A stretch of DNA of 31,075 nt from Candidatus Staskawiczbacteria bacterium RIFCSPHIGHO2_02_FULL_34_10 (lineage in GTDB: Bacteria > Patescibacteriota > Minisyncoccia > Minisyncoccales > Staskawiczbacteraceae): contig MHOR01000002.1 of NCBI GenBank assembly GCA_001821915.1, positions 9,411 to 40,485 of the forward strand, in the 5' to 3' direction. The notes under the pieces were generated by a model, which was not told the origin of the DNA, searched no databases, and was given only the letters and a program-made list of their open reading frames with translations. Position 1 is the first letter of the stretch; each line of letters starts with the position of its first letter. Position numbers and translations under genes: made by a program. Positions 21,073 through 27,807 of the stretch are shown here, in pieces.

Positions 21073-21525
21073 ATGGGAAAAAAACATATTATAGAAACAA
21101 GTCAAGAAGATCTTATAAAGGAGAAGGAAAAAGTTGACTCAACCATAAATAAGGAAGTTAGGGTAAAGGTAAGTAGAAGGATTTTTGTAGGTAGGGTATA
21201 TATATCTTCTTCGTATAATAATACAATAATTACCCTTACTGATGATAAGGGTCAGGTTTTGGCTTCTAAGTCTGCTGGGGCAGTTGGATTTAAAGGTACT
21301 AAAAAATCAACTTCTTTTGCCGCCTCGAGAGTTTCAGAAACAATTGCTAATGTCTGCAAAAAGTTAGCTATGGAAAAAATTGAAGTTTTTATAAAAGGCA
21401 TTGGAGCCGGTAGGGAATCATCAGTGAGAACACTGGTTAATCAAGGGTTAAATGTGATTTCAATAAAAGACGTTACACCAATTCCTCATAATGGATGCAG
21501 GCCTAAAAAAGTAAGAAGGGTATAG
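21073..21525 (+). CDS. rpsK: 30S ribosomal protein S11 (uS11)
   Basis: uS11 lies on the 30S platform near the Shine-Dalgarno helix. The core starts near residue 38 (VGRVYISSSYNNTIITLTD). It includes SAGAVGFKGTKKSTSFAA, IKGIGAGRESSVRTL and the end PIPHNGCRPKKVRRV. The first 37 residues are a charged extension. The total of 150 is longer than the typical 129. Confidence 0.97.
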   Translation: MGKKHIIETSQEDLIKEKEKVDSTINKEVRVKVSRRIFVGRVYISSSYNNTIITLTDDKGQVLASKSAGAVGFKGTKKSTSFAASRVSETIANVCKKLAMEKIEVFIKGIGAGRESSVRTLVNQGLNVISIKDVTPIPHNGCRPKKVRRV

Positions 21526-21614
21526 GCGAGAAAATAGTAATTAGAAAATAGAAAGTAGAATCGCAACGTTTCGTAATTCTAGATTCTAATTTCTAGATTC
21601 TAAATTCTAAGATT
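21526..21614 (+). repeat. Heptad hairpin, TAGAAAA family
   Basis: Left units AATAGTA, ATTAGAA, AATAGAA, AGTAGAA; loop CGCAACGTTTCG; right units ATTCTAG, ATTCTAA, TTTCTAG, ATTCTAA, ATTCTAA. The rpsD ATG follows after GATT. Confidence 0.85.
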
Positions 21615-22217
21615 ATGGCAGATCAATTTAAATCATCATCAAAACCTTCAATCAATGCAGATCCATTTACTGCTAAGAAAACTGGTATTCTTGGACAAGG
21701 AATGGAAAGGAGAAAGAGAACCAAAGCTGCTTCTGAATATAAAAAATCTTTACAGGAAAAACAAACACTTAAGCGGTTATATGGTTTATCAGAAAGGCAA
21801 TTTAAACGATATGTAAAAGAAGCTCTTGAAAAAATGCAGAGAGTTGAAAATGTGTCAGATGAACTTATTAAAAACCTTGAAAAAAGATTAGATAATGTTG
21901 TGTTTAGATTAGGATTTTCAAAATCCAGAAGTCATGCTCGTCAGCTTGTTAATCATTCTTACTTTTTAGTAAATGGAAAGCCAGTTAATATCCCTTCTTA
22001 TCAAGTTAATAAGGGTGATATTATTATTATAAAAGAGACAAAAAAGAAAAAAATTATTTTTAAGGATTTACCAGAATTACTAAAACCACTTAAAACTCAT
22101 GTTTGGTTGGATTTAAATAAAGATAAATTTGAAGGCAAAGTTATCGGAAATCCAAGTTTGGCTGAGGTAGCTCCTCCAGTTGAAATTTCACTTGTGTTTG
22201 AGTTTTATTCAAGGTAA
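21615..22217 (+). CDS. rpsD: 30S ribosomal protein S4 (uS4)
   Basis: uS4 is a primary assembly protein of the 30S body and a translational regulator of the alpha operon in well-studied bacteria. The 200 residues have SEYKKSLQEKQTLKRLYGLS and an S4 RNA-binding domain (RLDNVVFRLGFSKSRSHARQ, VNHSYFLVNGKPVNIPSYQV). No zinc-finger cysteines are present in the N-terminal domain (Cys-free form). Its position before rpoA is standard. Confidence 0.97.
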   Translation: MADQFKSSSKPSINADPFTAKKTGILGQGMERRKRTKAASEYKKSLQEKQTLKRLYGLSERQFKRYVKEALEKMQRVENVSDELIKNLEKRLDNVVFRLGFSKSRSHARQLVNHSYFLVNGKPVNIPSYQVNKGDIIIIKETKKKKIIFKDLPELLKPLKTHVWLDLNKDKFEGKVIGNPSLAEVAPPVEISLVFEFYSR

Positions 22218-22305
22218 TAATAAATGGGTGTTAGGTGTTGGGTGTTCGATAATCGTCGTACTGACGTATCTAACACCTAAAACCTAACACCTAAAATATA
22301 AATAT
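22218..22305 (+). repeat. Heptad hairpin, TTAGGTG family
   Basis: Left units GTGTTAG, GTGTTGG, GTGTTCG; loop with AATCGTCGTACTGACG; right units TATCTAA, CACCTAA, AACCTAA, CACCTAA. The rpoA ATG follows after AATATAAATAT. It is the partner of the 8210 copy. Confidence 0.85.
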
Positions 22306-23109
22306 ATGATTTCTTTTCCATTACCGCCAAAGGTAATTCAAAAAAATAAAAACCAAGCCGTTTTTGAAATACAGGAGTTGTATCCTGGTTATGGGGTTAC
22401 TATTGGAAATTCCCTAAGAAGAGTTCTATTATCTTCTTTAGAGGGAGTTGCCGTAACAGAGGTAAAGATAAAAGGGGTTCCGCATGAGTTTTCAACTATG
22501 CCAGGCGTATTAGAAGATGTAATAATGGTAATTTTAAATTTAAAGAACTTAAGATTTAAAATTCATGAAGGCGAATCACAAAAAGTAGAACTTTTGGTAA
22601 AAGGTGAAAAAGATGTTAGAGGAGGGGATTTTAAATTATCGCCTCAGGTTGAGCTTGCAAATCCTGAACTGCATTTAGCTACCATAACAGATAATAAAAC
22701 AGAACTTGCTATAGAACTTATTATAGAAAAAGGAGTAGGATATGAACCTCGTGATCAAAGAAAAATAAAAAGAGGCGCAAATTTATCTCAAATCAAACCA
22801 GAGATAGGGGCAATTACCTTAGATGCAATATTTACCCCAATTAAAAATGTTAATTTTCAAGTTGAAAATATGAGAGTTGGAGAACGAACAGATTTTGACA
22901 GATTATCTTTACAAATAGAAACCGATGGAACTATTACGCCAGAAGAAGCCTTTTACAAAGCTTGTGAAATATTAATTAAGCACTATACGATAATTTTTGG
23001 GGGTAAAGAGTCAGAATCAGAAAAAGTATTGCAGTTAAAGGGAGATAAAAAAGTGAAAAAAGAAAAGAAAGCAAAACCAGTAAAAAAGGCTAAGAAAAGC
23101 AAAAAATAG
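22306..23109 (+). CDS. rpoA: RNA polymerase alpha subunit lacking the C-terminal domain
   Basis: The alpha dimer is the scaffold for RNA polymerase assembly. The N-terminal domain is complete, with YPGYGVTIGNSLRRVLLSSL, LEGVAVTEVKIKGVPHEFST, DQRKIKRGANLSQ and the end KACEILIKHYTIIFG near residue 231. Instead of linker plus alpha-CTD, the last 35 or so residues are a Lys/Glu tail (KKVKKEKKAKPVKKAKKSKK), for 267 residues in total against about 315-330 normally. UP-element and activator contacts through alpha-CTD should therefore be missing. I see no frameshifted CTD downstream. Confidence 0.95.
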   Translation: MISFPLPPKVIQKNKNQAVFEIQELYPGYGVTIGNSLRRVLLSSLEGVAVTEVKIKGVPHEFSTMPGVLEDVIMVILNLKNLRFKIHEGESQKVELLVKGEKDVRGGDFKLSPQVELANPELHLATITDNKTELAIELIIEKGVGYEPRDQRKIKRGANLSQIKPEIGAITLDAIFTPIKNVNFQVENMRVGERTDFDRLSLQIETDGTITPEEAFYKACEILIKHYTIIFGGKESESEKVLQLKGDKKVKKEKKAKPVKKAKKSKK

Positions 23110-23337
23110 CTAGTGAACTAATATTATTAAATCTGGAAGGGGGTCGGTAAAGTTGCGAGATTTATCCGCGTAAGTGGAAAATCCCAACTCGGAAACACTC
23201 GGTTTCCCCGTGTAGGAAATTATTCAAAACCGACGAGACCCAGGCACATTTTGCAAAGCAAAATTGCCAGGTCTGTAAGGGTTTTGAAAGAGCTCGCCCC
23301 AGTTTACGGAGAGAGCGACCAGGTCAAAATTACCACT
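23110..23337 (+). promoter_or_regulatory. Structured leader of rplQ, shared with secY
   Basis: It contains the same ordered blocks as the secY leader (CTGGAAGGGGGTCGG, TCGGTTTCCCCGTGTAGG, AAATTATTCAAAACCGA, GGGTTTTGAAAGAG, GAGCGAC). Two loops are expanded. One holds a new hairpin region at 23148-23190. The other holds AGACC...GGTCT around ATTTTGC-AAA-GCAAAAT (23236-23276). This pattern of conserved stems with variable inserts suggests RNA structure. Confidence 0.68.
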
Positions 23338-23688
23338 ATGCGAAAGAAAAATAAAGGACGATCATTATCACGGTTAAAAAATCAAAGAGTAGCTCTTTTA
23401 AGAACATTAATGAGTAGTCTTTTTTTGCATGGAAAAATTAAAACTACTGAGGCAAAAGCCAAAGAATTAAGATCGATTGCTGAAAAATTTATTACAAGGG
23501 CAAAAGATAATAGGATGTCTAACGAAAGGTTATTGGCAAAAAGTTTGAGTTTGCCTATTGTTAAAAAATTAGTTGAAGAGATTGCGCCTATCTATAGTAC
23601 AAGACCAGGAGGATATACAAGAATTACAAAAATTGGTCCGCGTAAATCAGACTCAGCCAATATGGTTATTATAGAGCTAGTAAAATAG
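23338..23688 (+). CDS. rplQ: 50S ribosomal protein L17 (bL17)
   Basis: bL17 lies near the exit tunnel. I start it at ATG 23338, giving MRKKNKGRSLSRLKNQRVAL, the family N-terminus; the open frame runs 29 codons further into the leader module. The core has LMSSLFLHGKIKTTEAKAKE and the end TRPGGYTRITKIGPRKSD. Length is 116 residues. It follows rpoA as usual. Confidence 0.96.
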   Translation: MRKKNKGRSLSRLKNQRVALLRTLMSSLFLHGKIKTTEAKAKELRSIAEKFITRAKDNRMSNERLLAKSLSLPIVKKLVEEIAPIYSTRPGGYTRITKIGPRKSDSANMVIIELVK

Positions 23689-23707
23689 AAATTTATGGAA
23701 ATTATTT

Positions 23708-23840
23708 ACCCCGTTAGAAGTTGTAAGTAAAAAAATAATGTTATAAAATTATTTTTTACTGCCGCATTTTAATTTATTTTATCAAAAATTATGAAGTCTA
23801 ATGTAAATACAAAAAAAAACTCCGAAACTTCTAACGGGGT
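23708..23840. mobile_element. MITE-like element with 15-bp terminal inverted repeats (copy 2)
   Basis: ACCCCGTTAGAAGTT (23708-23722) and its complement (23826-23840) bound a 133-bp AT-rich element. The internal hairpin (about 23726-23760) lies next to the left end here but next to the right end in the 14289 copy, so the two copies are inverted relative to each other. The rplM start codon and first 16-17 codons lie inside the element. Confidence 0.75.
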
Positions 23841-24192
23841 AAAAAGAGAAAATCATATAATTGACGCAACAGATAAAGTTTTAGGAAGACTTGCCACTCA
23901 AGTCGCGGTTTTATTAAGAGGTAAAAATAAAGTGGGATTTGCGCCATATAAAGATATTGGGGACTTTGTTATAATAAAAAATATTAATAGTTTAAAATTT
24001 ACAGGAAAGAAATTTGAAAATAAAATATATTACCATCATTCATTGTATTTGGGTGGATTGAAAAAAACTACAATGAAGGAAGTTTATAATAAAAAGGGCG
24101 CTTCTGAAATATTTAAAAGAGCCGTAATGGGAATGTTAACAAAAAACAAGTTAAGGCCGTTACAAATTAAAAGATTAAAGTTTGAGAAATAA
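23791..24192 (+). CDS. rplM: 50S ribosomal protein L13 (uL13) with element-derived N-terminus
   Basis: uL13 is an early 50S assembly protein. The core begins around residue 18 (KRENHIIDATDKVLGRLATQ) and includes LRGKNKVGFAPYKDIGDFV and the YHHSLYLGGLKK loop. Residues 1-17 (MKSNVNTKKNSETSNGV) are encoded by the inverted-repeat element at 23708-23840 and have no family counterpart. I see no in-frame ATG or GTG at the core boundary, so the fused start is the best one. The stop is 1 base before the rpsI ATG. Confidence 0.94.
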   Translation: MKSNVNTKKNSETSNGVKRENHIIDATDKVLGRLATQVAVLLRGKNKVGFAPYKDIGDFVIIKNINSLKFTGKKFENKIYYHHSLYLGGLKKTTMKEVYNKKGASEIFKRAVMGMLTKNKLRPLQIKRLKFEK

Positions 24193-24193
24193 A

Positions 24194-24751
24194 ATGATAA
24201 AAGAAACTGTAAAAAAACCAATTACAACTACTAAAAAAAAGATAGTAGAAAAAAAATTAGTCATTCAGCCAGTCTTAACTAATAATATTAATACTGATAC
24301 AGAGCTAGACAATATTTTGCCAGAAGATTTTCCTATAGAAAAAGAATTAGCTTCAAAGCCAGACCGTTATTTTGAAGGCGTAGGAAGGCGTAAAACAGCA
24401 GTGGCTCGCGTGCGTCTTTTTACTAGAGGAGAAAAACAGTTCTTAGTTAATGACAAGACGTACCAAGAATATTTCCCTTTATCAGAAGACCAACAAACCG
24501 CAACCGCTTCAATGAGAAAAATGAAGTGCCTAGACAAGTTTAAGATTACCGTAGTGGTAAAAGGCGGTGGCAGAAATGCTCAAGCGGAAGCAATACGACA
24601 CGGCACGGCAAGAGTATTAGTGGATTTTAATAATAATTTTAAAAAGAGACTAAGAAAAGTGGGTTATTTAACTCGTGACCCACGAATGAGAGAGAGAAAG
24701 AAGTTTGGATTAAAGCGCGCGAGAAAAGCGCCTCAGTGGGCTAAACGATAA
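24194..24751 (+). CDS. rpsI: 30S ribosomal protein S9 (uS9) with N-terminal extension
   Basis: uS9 reaches the P-site tRNA with its C-terminal tail. I chose ATG 24194 over an upstream TTG at 24182 that overlaps rplM. The core starts near residue 58 (RYFEGVGRRKTAVARVRLF). It includes VVKGGGRNAQAEAIRHG and ends RERKKFGLKRARKAPQWAKR. Residues 1-57 are a Lys/Thr and acidic extension not found in ordinary S9. The last residues KR are intact. It is paired with rplM as in most bacteria. Confidence 0.96.
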   Translation: MIKETVKKPITTTKKKIVEKKLVIQPVLTNNINTDTELDNILPEDFPIEKELASKPDRYFEGVGRRKTAVARVRLFTRGEKQFLVNDKTYQEYFPLSEDQQTATASMRKMKCLDKFKITVVVKGGGRNAQAEAIRHGTARVLVDFNNNFKKRLRKVGYLTRDPRMRERKKFGLKRARKAPQWAKR

Positions 24752-24764
24752 TCTTTTACAAACT

Positions 24765-24800
24765 AAAAACCGCCCTTCGACTTTGTTCAGGCGGTTTTTT
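24765..24800. terminator. Bidirectional intrinsic terminator after rpsI
   Basis: AAAAACCGCC and GGCGGTTTTTT flank a 15-nt loop. T-runs are present on both strands, serving rpsI and the convergent gene at 24813-25934. Confidence 0.9.
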
Positions 24801-24812
24801 GTTTGGATTAAA

Positions 24813-25934
24813 TTAGGGAATTAGTCTCTCTGAAATCAAAGTATTTTTTTGATTTAAAATATATAACTTTTTTTCTTGCTGATTAAATAGTATTTTTATA
24901 TTTTTTAAATCAACATTTGTGCCATCTGTTAAAGATACTGCTTTTGGTAGTTCAACCGTGTTTACTTTATCTATTACATTAATTTCAGAGATAAGTATTT
25001 TGTCTTCTAGCTGAATAATTATGTAATCATCATTTATCCAATAGCAATCATTTATTTGATTTGAAAATCTATTTAAAAGCGTCCTTTCGCTATTTAATTG
25101 ATTCATATCAGAAAGTAAAATTTCATGATCATTGTAGTAAAGTAATTTTTGGCTATTTGGAGAAGTTTTTAAGTCCCTTACATTGCCGTAAAAATCACTA
25201 AAGGCTTTTGTTTCTTTATTAAGCAGTAGTAAACTATTATTATTTTTTAAAAATATTTCTTGGTCAAAAGTAAAAATTTTATATATATTAATATTATTTA
25301 TTTTAAGTTTAATTTCACTTAGGTTTTGCGCATTTTTTCCATTAATATCAGATGAGTATAACAGTCCATCTAAAGCAAGCCAAATAATATTATTATTTAA
25401 AACCTTAAAAGAAACTAGATTTTTTATTATAGAAGTATTTTTTTGTAATAGCGTTATATTAGCGTTTTCTTTTGCGCTAGAGTAATACAAATTACTGTTT
25501 TTTATAATATATTTATCTTCAATGACTGGTTGGTTAAAAGGGGATTGGTTTTTATCAGCTAATATTTCAAATAGAATATTCTTTTTAAATAAAATAACAT
25601 GCTCTAATTTTGTGACTTCATTTTCTTTTACTAAAAGGTTTTTTTGGTAATTATAATAACCGTCTTTTTTTATTAAAACACTGTGTTGTTTTGGTAAAAG
25701 ATTTTGCACAAAAACAGAGTTAGAAAATAAACCAGTTTTATTATTTATCTTAGAGTCAATTAAAACTTCTGATCCCTGAGGTAAGACTCTTACATAAATA
25801 CCCCCTGTTGTAACTATTTTTTTATTCTCAAAATCAATTCTATATCCAAGGGAATATAAAACCACATAAGGGGTTATGATAATAAATAATAGAACGCAAA
25901 CAGCTAATATGATGAGGCGAATTTTTTTTGTCAT
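24813..25934 (-). CDS. PEGA-domain membrane-anchored protein
   Basis: The 373-residue protein has one N-terminal membrane helix (about residues 5-27) and a short loop ending SLGYRIDFENKKIV. A PEGA-like domain follows at about 44-115 (GGIYVRVLPQGSEVLIDSK, QNLLPKQHSVLIKKDGYYNY). The rest is Asn/Leu-rich beta-strand sequence, possibly a degenerate propeller. It is probably extracytoplasmic; function is unknown. There is no good Shine-Dalgarno site. A TATAAT at 25968-25973 (minus strand) could be its -10, though I see no clear -35. Confidence 0.78.
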   Translation of the reverse strand: MTKKIRLIILAVCVLLFIIITPYVVLYSLGYRIDFENKKIVTTGGIYVRVLPQGSEVLIDSKINNKTGLFSNSVFVQNLLPKQHSVLIKKDGYYNYQKNLLVKENEVTKLEHVILFKKNILFEILADKNQSPFNQPVIEDKYIIKNSNLYYSSAKENANITLLQKNTSIIKNLVSFKVLNNNIIWLALDGLLYSSDINGKNAQNLSEIKLKINNINIYKIFTFDQEIFLKNNNSLLLLNKETKAFSDFYGNVRDLKTSPNSQKLLYYNDHEILLSDMNQLNSERTLLNRFSNQINDCYWINDDYIIIQLEDKILISEINVIDKVNTVELPKAVSLTDGTNVDLKNIKILFNQQEKKLYILNQKNTLISERLIP

Positions 25935-26001
25935 TTAATATAGGCCTCTTACAAAAGGTTTTATGAGATTATACTACCAGAAATTGTACCTTATTTCACT
26001 A

Positions 26002-26029
26002 TTGACATTTATAATTTTTATGATAGATT
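26002..26029 (+). promoter_or_regulatory. Promoter of the three-gene small-protein operon
   Basis: TTGACA (26002-26007), 16 nt, TAGATT (26024-26029). A second TTGACA at 26048-26053 with a poor TATGCC (26070-26075) could be an alternative. Confidence 0.65.
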
Positions 26030-26095
26030 TGTAAAGGACACAGTTTTTTGACAATTATTCTCAGGCAGCTATGCCAAAACAGCAGGAGGTAGCAA

Positions 26096-26293
26096 ATGCC
26101 TTATTGGTTTAAGCACAAATATGACTTTCATGGCAATCATCGGGGAAGAGTTGTTATATCAGCTTCTTCGGCAAAAGAAGCAAATGAAAAGATGGAACTT
26201 ATTGAAGGAGAGTTAAATTATAGTTGGCGTTTGGGCAGGAAAATACATGGACCATATGCCACCGAAGAAAAAGCTAAAACTTCTCTTTTATGA
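26096..26293 (+). CDS. Small paralogous protein 1 (GPY-x-T-x-x-EA family)
   Basis: The 65-residue product starts MPYWFKHKYDFHGNHRG, then has VVISASSAKEANEKM and a C-terminal HGPYATEEKA motif. It is the first of three tandem genes encoding related proteins: aromatic start, VV-x-A-x-S/T-x-x-x-A helix, then GP[YF]-x-[TS]-x-x-EA. GCAGGAGGT lies 5-6 nt before the ATG, a very strong Shine-Dalgarno site. I cannot name the family; SPOR-like peptides share this general look. Confidence 0.72.
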   Translation: MPYWFKHKYDFHGNHRGRVVISASSAKEANEKMELIEGELNYSWRLGRKIHGPYATEEKAKTSLL

Positions 26294-26310
26294 AAAATAA
26301 AGGAGCATCT

Positions 26311-26535
26311 ATGACTTGGTGGGCAATTAGCACAAAATACATTATCGGCAATAATATATCTAATTGCGACAGAGTTGTGGTGGAAGCTGTAACAAAAAAA
26401 GAAGCCAAGAAAATAATGTGGGATATTTTTAAAGGATGGCCGGAAGATGAAGACGGAGGATTTCGTTATCTTTCAGGAGGTGTTTTTGGTCCATATGAGA
26501 CCAAAGAAGAGGCAGAAGATATCACCTTTTTCTAA
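26311..26535 (+). CDS. Small paralogous protein 2
   Basis: The 74-residue product starts MTWWAISTKY and has DRVVVEAVTKKEAKKIMW and FGPYETKEEAED, matching the pattern of the neighbour before it. I chose ATG 26311 because AAAGGAG lies 5 nt upstream; an in-frame ATG at 26290 has no such site. It has an acidic insert (PEDEDGG). It lies 17 nt after gene 1. Confidence 0.72.
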   Translation: MTWWAISTKYIIGNNISNCDRVVVEAVTKKEAKKIMWDIFKGWPEDEDGGFRYLSGGVFGPYETKEEAEDITFF

Positions 26536-26545
26536 AGGAGTAGTT

Positions 26546-26755
26546 ATGTGGTGGTACTATGCAATGATGCCACGTGCTGTTAAGCCAATTTTTTTTACAG
26601 CATATTCAATTAAAGATGCCATGAAAAAGTTAAATATTCCACTTGGAACTCCAAAGCCATTATTTGTAGATGGACCATTTACAAGTCGCAAAGAAGCTGA
26701 AGAAGGATATGAATCTTTAGCTCAGCCAATTTTAATTTTTTACCAAGAGAAATAG
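26546..26755 (+). CDS. Small paralogous protein 3
   Basis: The 69-residue product starts MWWYYAMMPRAVKPIFF and has TAYSIKDAMKKL and DGPFTSRKEAEEGY, the same plan as the two genes upstream but with a longer tail. AAAGGAG lies 5 nt before the ATG, and the gene starts 10 nt after gene 2. A terminator follows at once. The tandem arrangement points to local duplication and divergence. Confidence 0.72.
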   Translation: MWWYYAMMPRAVKPIFFTAYSIKDAMKKLNIPLGTPKPLFVDGPFTSRKEAEEGYESLAQPILIFYQEK

Positions 26756-26765
26756 TTTTAGCATA

Positions 26766-26797
26766 AAGGCCCGACTGAATATCGGGCTTGTTTTTTT
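26766..26797 (+). terminator. Intrinsic terminator of the small-protein operon
   Basis: AAGGCCCGA pairs with TCGGGCTT around a 7-nt loop and is followed by GTTTTTTT. Confidence 0.9.
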
Positions 26798-26815
26798 ATT
26801 TTACTTTCAATAAGT

Positions 26816-26861
26816 CAGCCGTAGCATAATATATGCTATAGCGTATATTATGCTACGGCTG
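26816..26861. repeat. 46-nt near-perfect palindrome
   Basis: CAGCCGTAGCATAATATA pairs exactly with TATATTATGCTACGGCTG, with a further GC/GC step in the tip. It lies between the small-protein terminator and the convergent gene at 26933. It has no T-run on the plus strand and no coding role. Confidence 0.85.
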
Positions 26862-26891
26862 GCGAATGCGATTTCATATTTTTCCTTGCAA

Positions 26892-26906
26892 AATCAGCCT
26901 TCGGGA
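26892..26906 (+). repeat. Partial CAGCCTTCGGGAT repeat
   Basis: AATCAGCCTTCGGGA matches the beginnings of the repeats at 1277, 5801 and 5836. The rest of the unit differs. Confidence 0.5.
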
Positions 26907-26932
26907 ATCTCTTTGAGTTCAGAGTACGCGGG

Positions 26933-27628
26933 TTATTTAAATTTATTTTTTAATAATTCAGTTAAGTAATTTTTAAATTCTAACTGTTCTTTTATTGAGT
27001 TAAACGTTTCAAGGGCAATAAATTTTCCAAAAACAAAGCGAGGCAAGGTTTTTAAGTAGTCAAAGTTTTTTAATTCATACACAGTGTGCATGTCTTTGTT
27101 TATTTTAGGGTTCCAGCCATTTAAGTGGTTACACTTAAAGTATTTGTGGATTGCTTTTCTTTTGAAAACATATTCAAAATCTTTGCTTAATTTTTCAAGT
27201 CCTACTTTAAAATGGGATAAATCAACACAAAATCCACCGATTTTTTCTACCGCAACTTCTTTGGAAACAACATTATCAAAGTTCATTTCTAAATAAATAT
27301 TTTTATAAAATCCTTTCCAGTGTTTGACATCATGATTTGCAAAGTTTTCTTCATGGCAGGTAAAATACTTTGTCTTAAAATTCTTTTGTAAAAACTCTAG
27401 TTCACCCTTTGTCATATCATGGCGAATATGGACTAAAGGAATGCTTTTGATGGGGGAGTCCAAGAGCGCTTGATAGATTTTTTTTCGTTCTTCTGCTTCA
27501 TACATTTCCAAAAACAAAGCAGTCTCTTTGATTTTCAGAGTTTTAATTTCTTCTAATTTATCTTGCCATTCTTTTTGCGTACTGCCGGTGATGCTTACCA
27601 ATATGCTTTTTTCAAAGTTATTTTTCAT
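26933..27628 (-). CDS. TIM-barrel-like protein (sugar isomerase/AP endonuclease-like fold)
   Basis: The 231-residue protein shows alternating strands and helices. Strand-end signatures suit a metal-dependent TIM barrel: LVSITGST, ETALFLEMYEAEE, IPLVHIRHDM, YFTCHEENF, KNIYLEMNFDN, GGFCVDLSHFK and YFKCNHLNGW. Acidic residues and His at strand ends (E, H, H, E, D, H, H) are placed as in xylose isomerase-like enzymes. I cannot name a substrate. No signal peptide. A TATAAA close to the ATG could be a -10. It is convergent with the small-protein operon. Confidence 0.62.
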   Translation of the reverse strand: MKNNFEKSILVSITGSTQKEWQDKLEEIKTLKIKETALFLEMYEAEERKKIYQALLDSPIKSIPLVHIRHDMTKGELEFLQKNFKTKYFTCHEENFANHDVKHWKGFYKNIYLEMNFDNVVSKEVAVEKIGGFCVDLSHFKVGLEKLSKDFEYVFKRKAIHKYFKCNHLNGWNPKINKDMHTVYELKNFDYLKTLPRFVFGKFIALETFNSIKEQLEFKNYLTELLKNKFK

Positions 27629-27653
27629 ACTTTAATTTTATATTAAACTTTTT

Positions 27654-27698
27654 AAATATGCAAAGCATATTTTATTCGCTTGTTCGGGAGAATAAAAT
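27654..27698. repeat. Two small hairpins upstream of the TIM-barrel-like gene
   Basis: AAATATGC-AAA-GCATATTT (27654-27672) overlaps ATTTTATTC/GAATAAAAT (27669-27698). The first has the same GC-AAA-GC tip as those at 11274 and 23245. Confidence 0.65.
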
Positions 27699-27743
27699 AT
27701 AAACTACGGTTTAAAATTTATTTTCCCTCTCTCGCTCTAAAAT

Positions 27744-27788
27744 AAAAAAGCCCTACTACACACTTAGATTGTGCAGTAGGGACTTTTT
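27744..27788. terminator. Bidirectional terminator after the Nudix gene
   Basis: CCCTACTACACA (27751-27762) pairs with TGTGCAGTAGGG with one mismatch. Flanking AAAAAAG and CTTTTT give T-runs on both strands. It ends the minus-strand Nudix gene. Confidence 0.82.
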
Positions 27789-27807
27789 GGCGCGTAGTGC
27801 TTACGCA

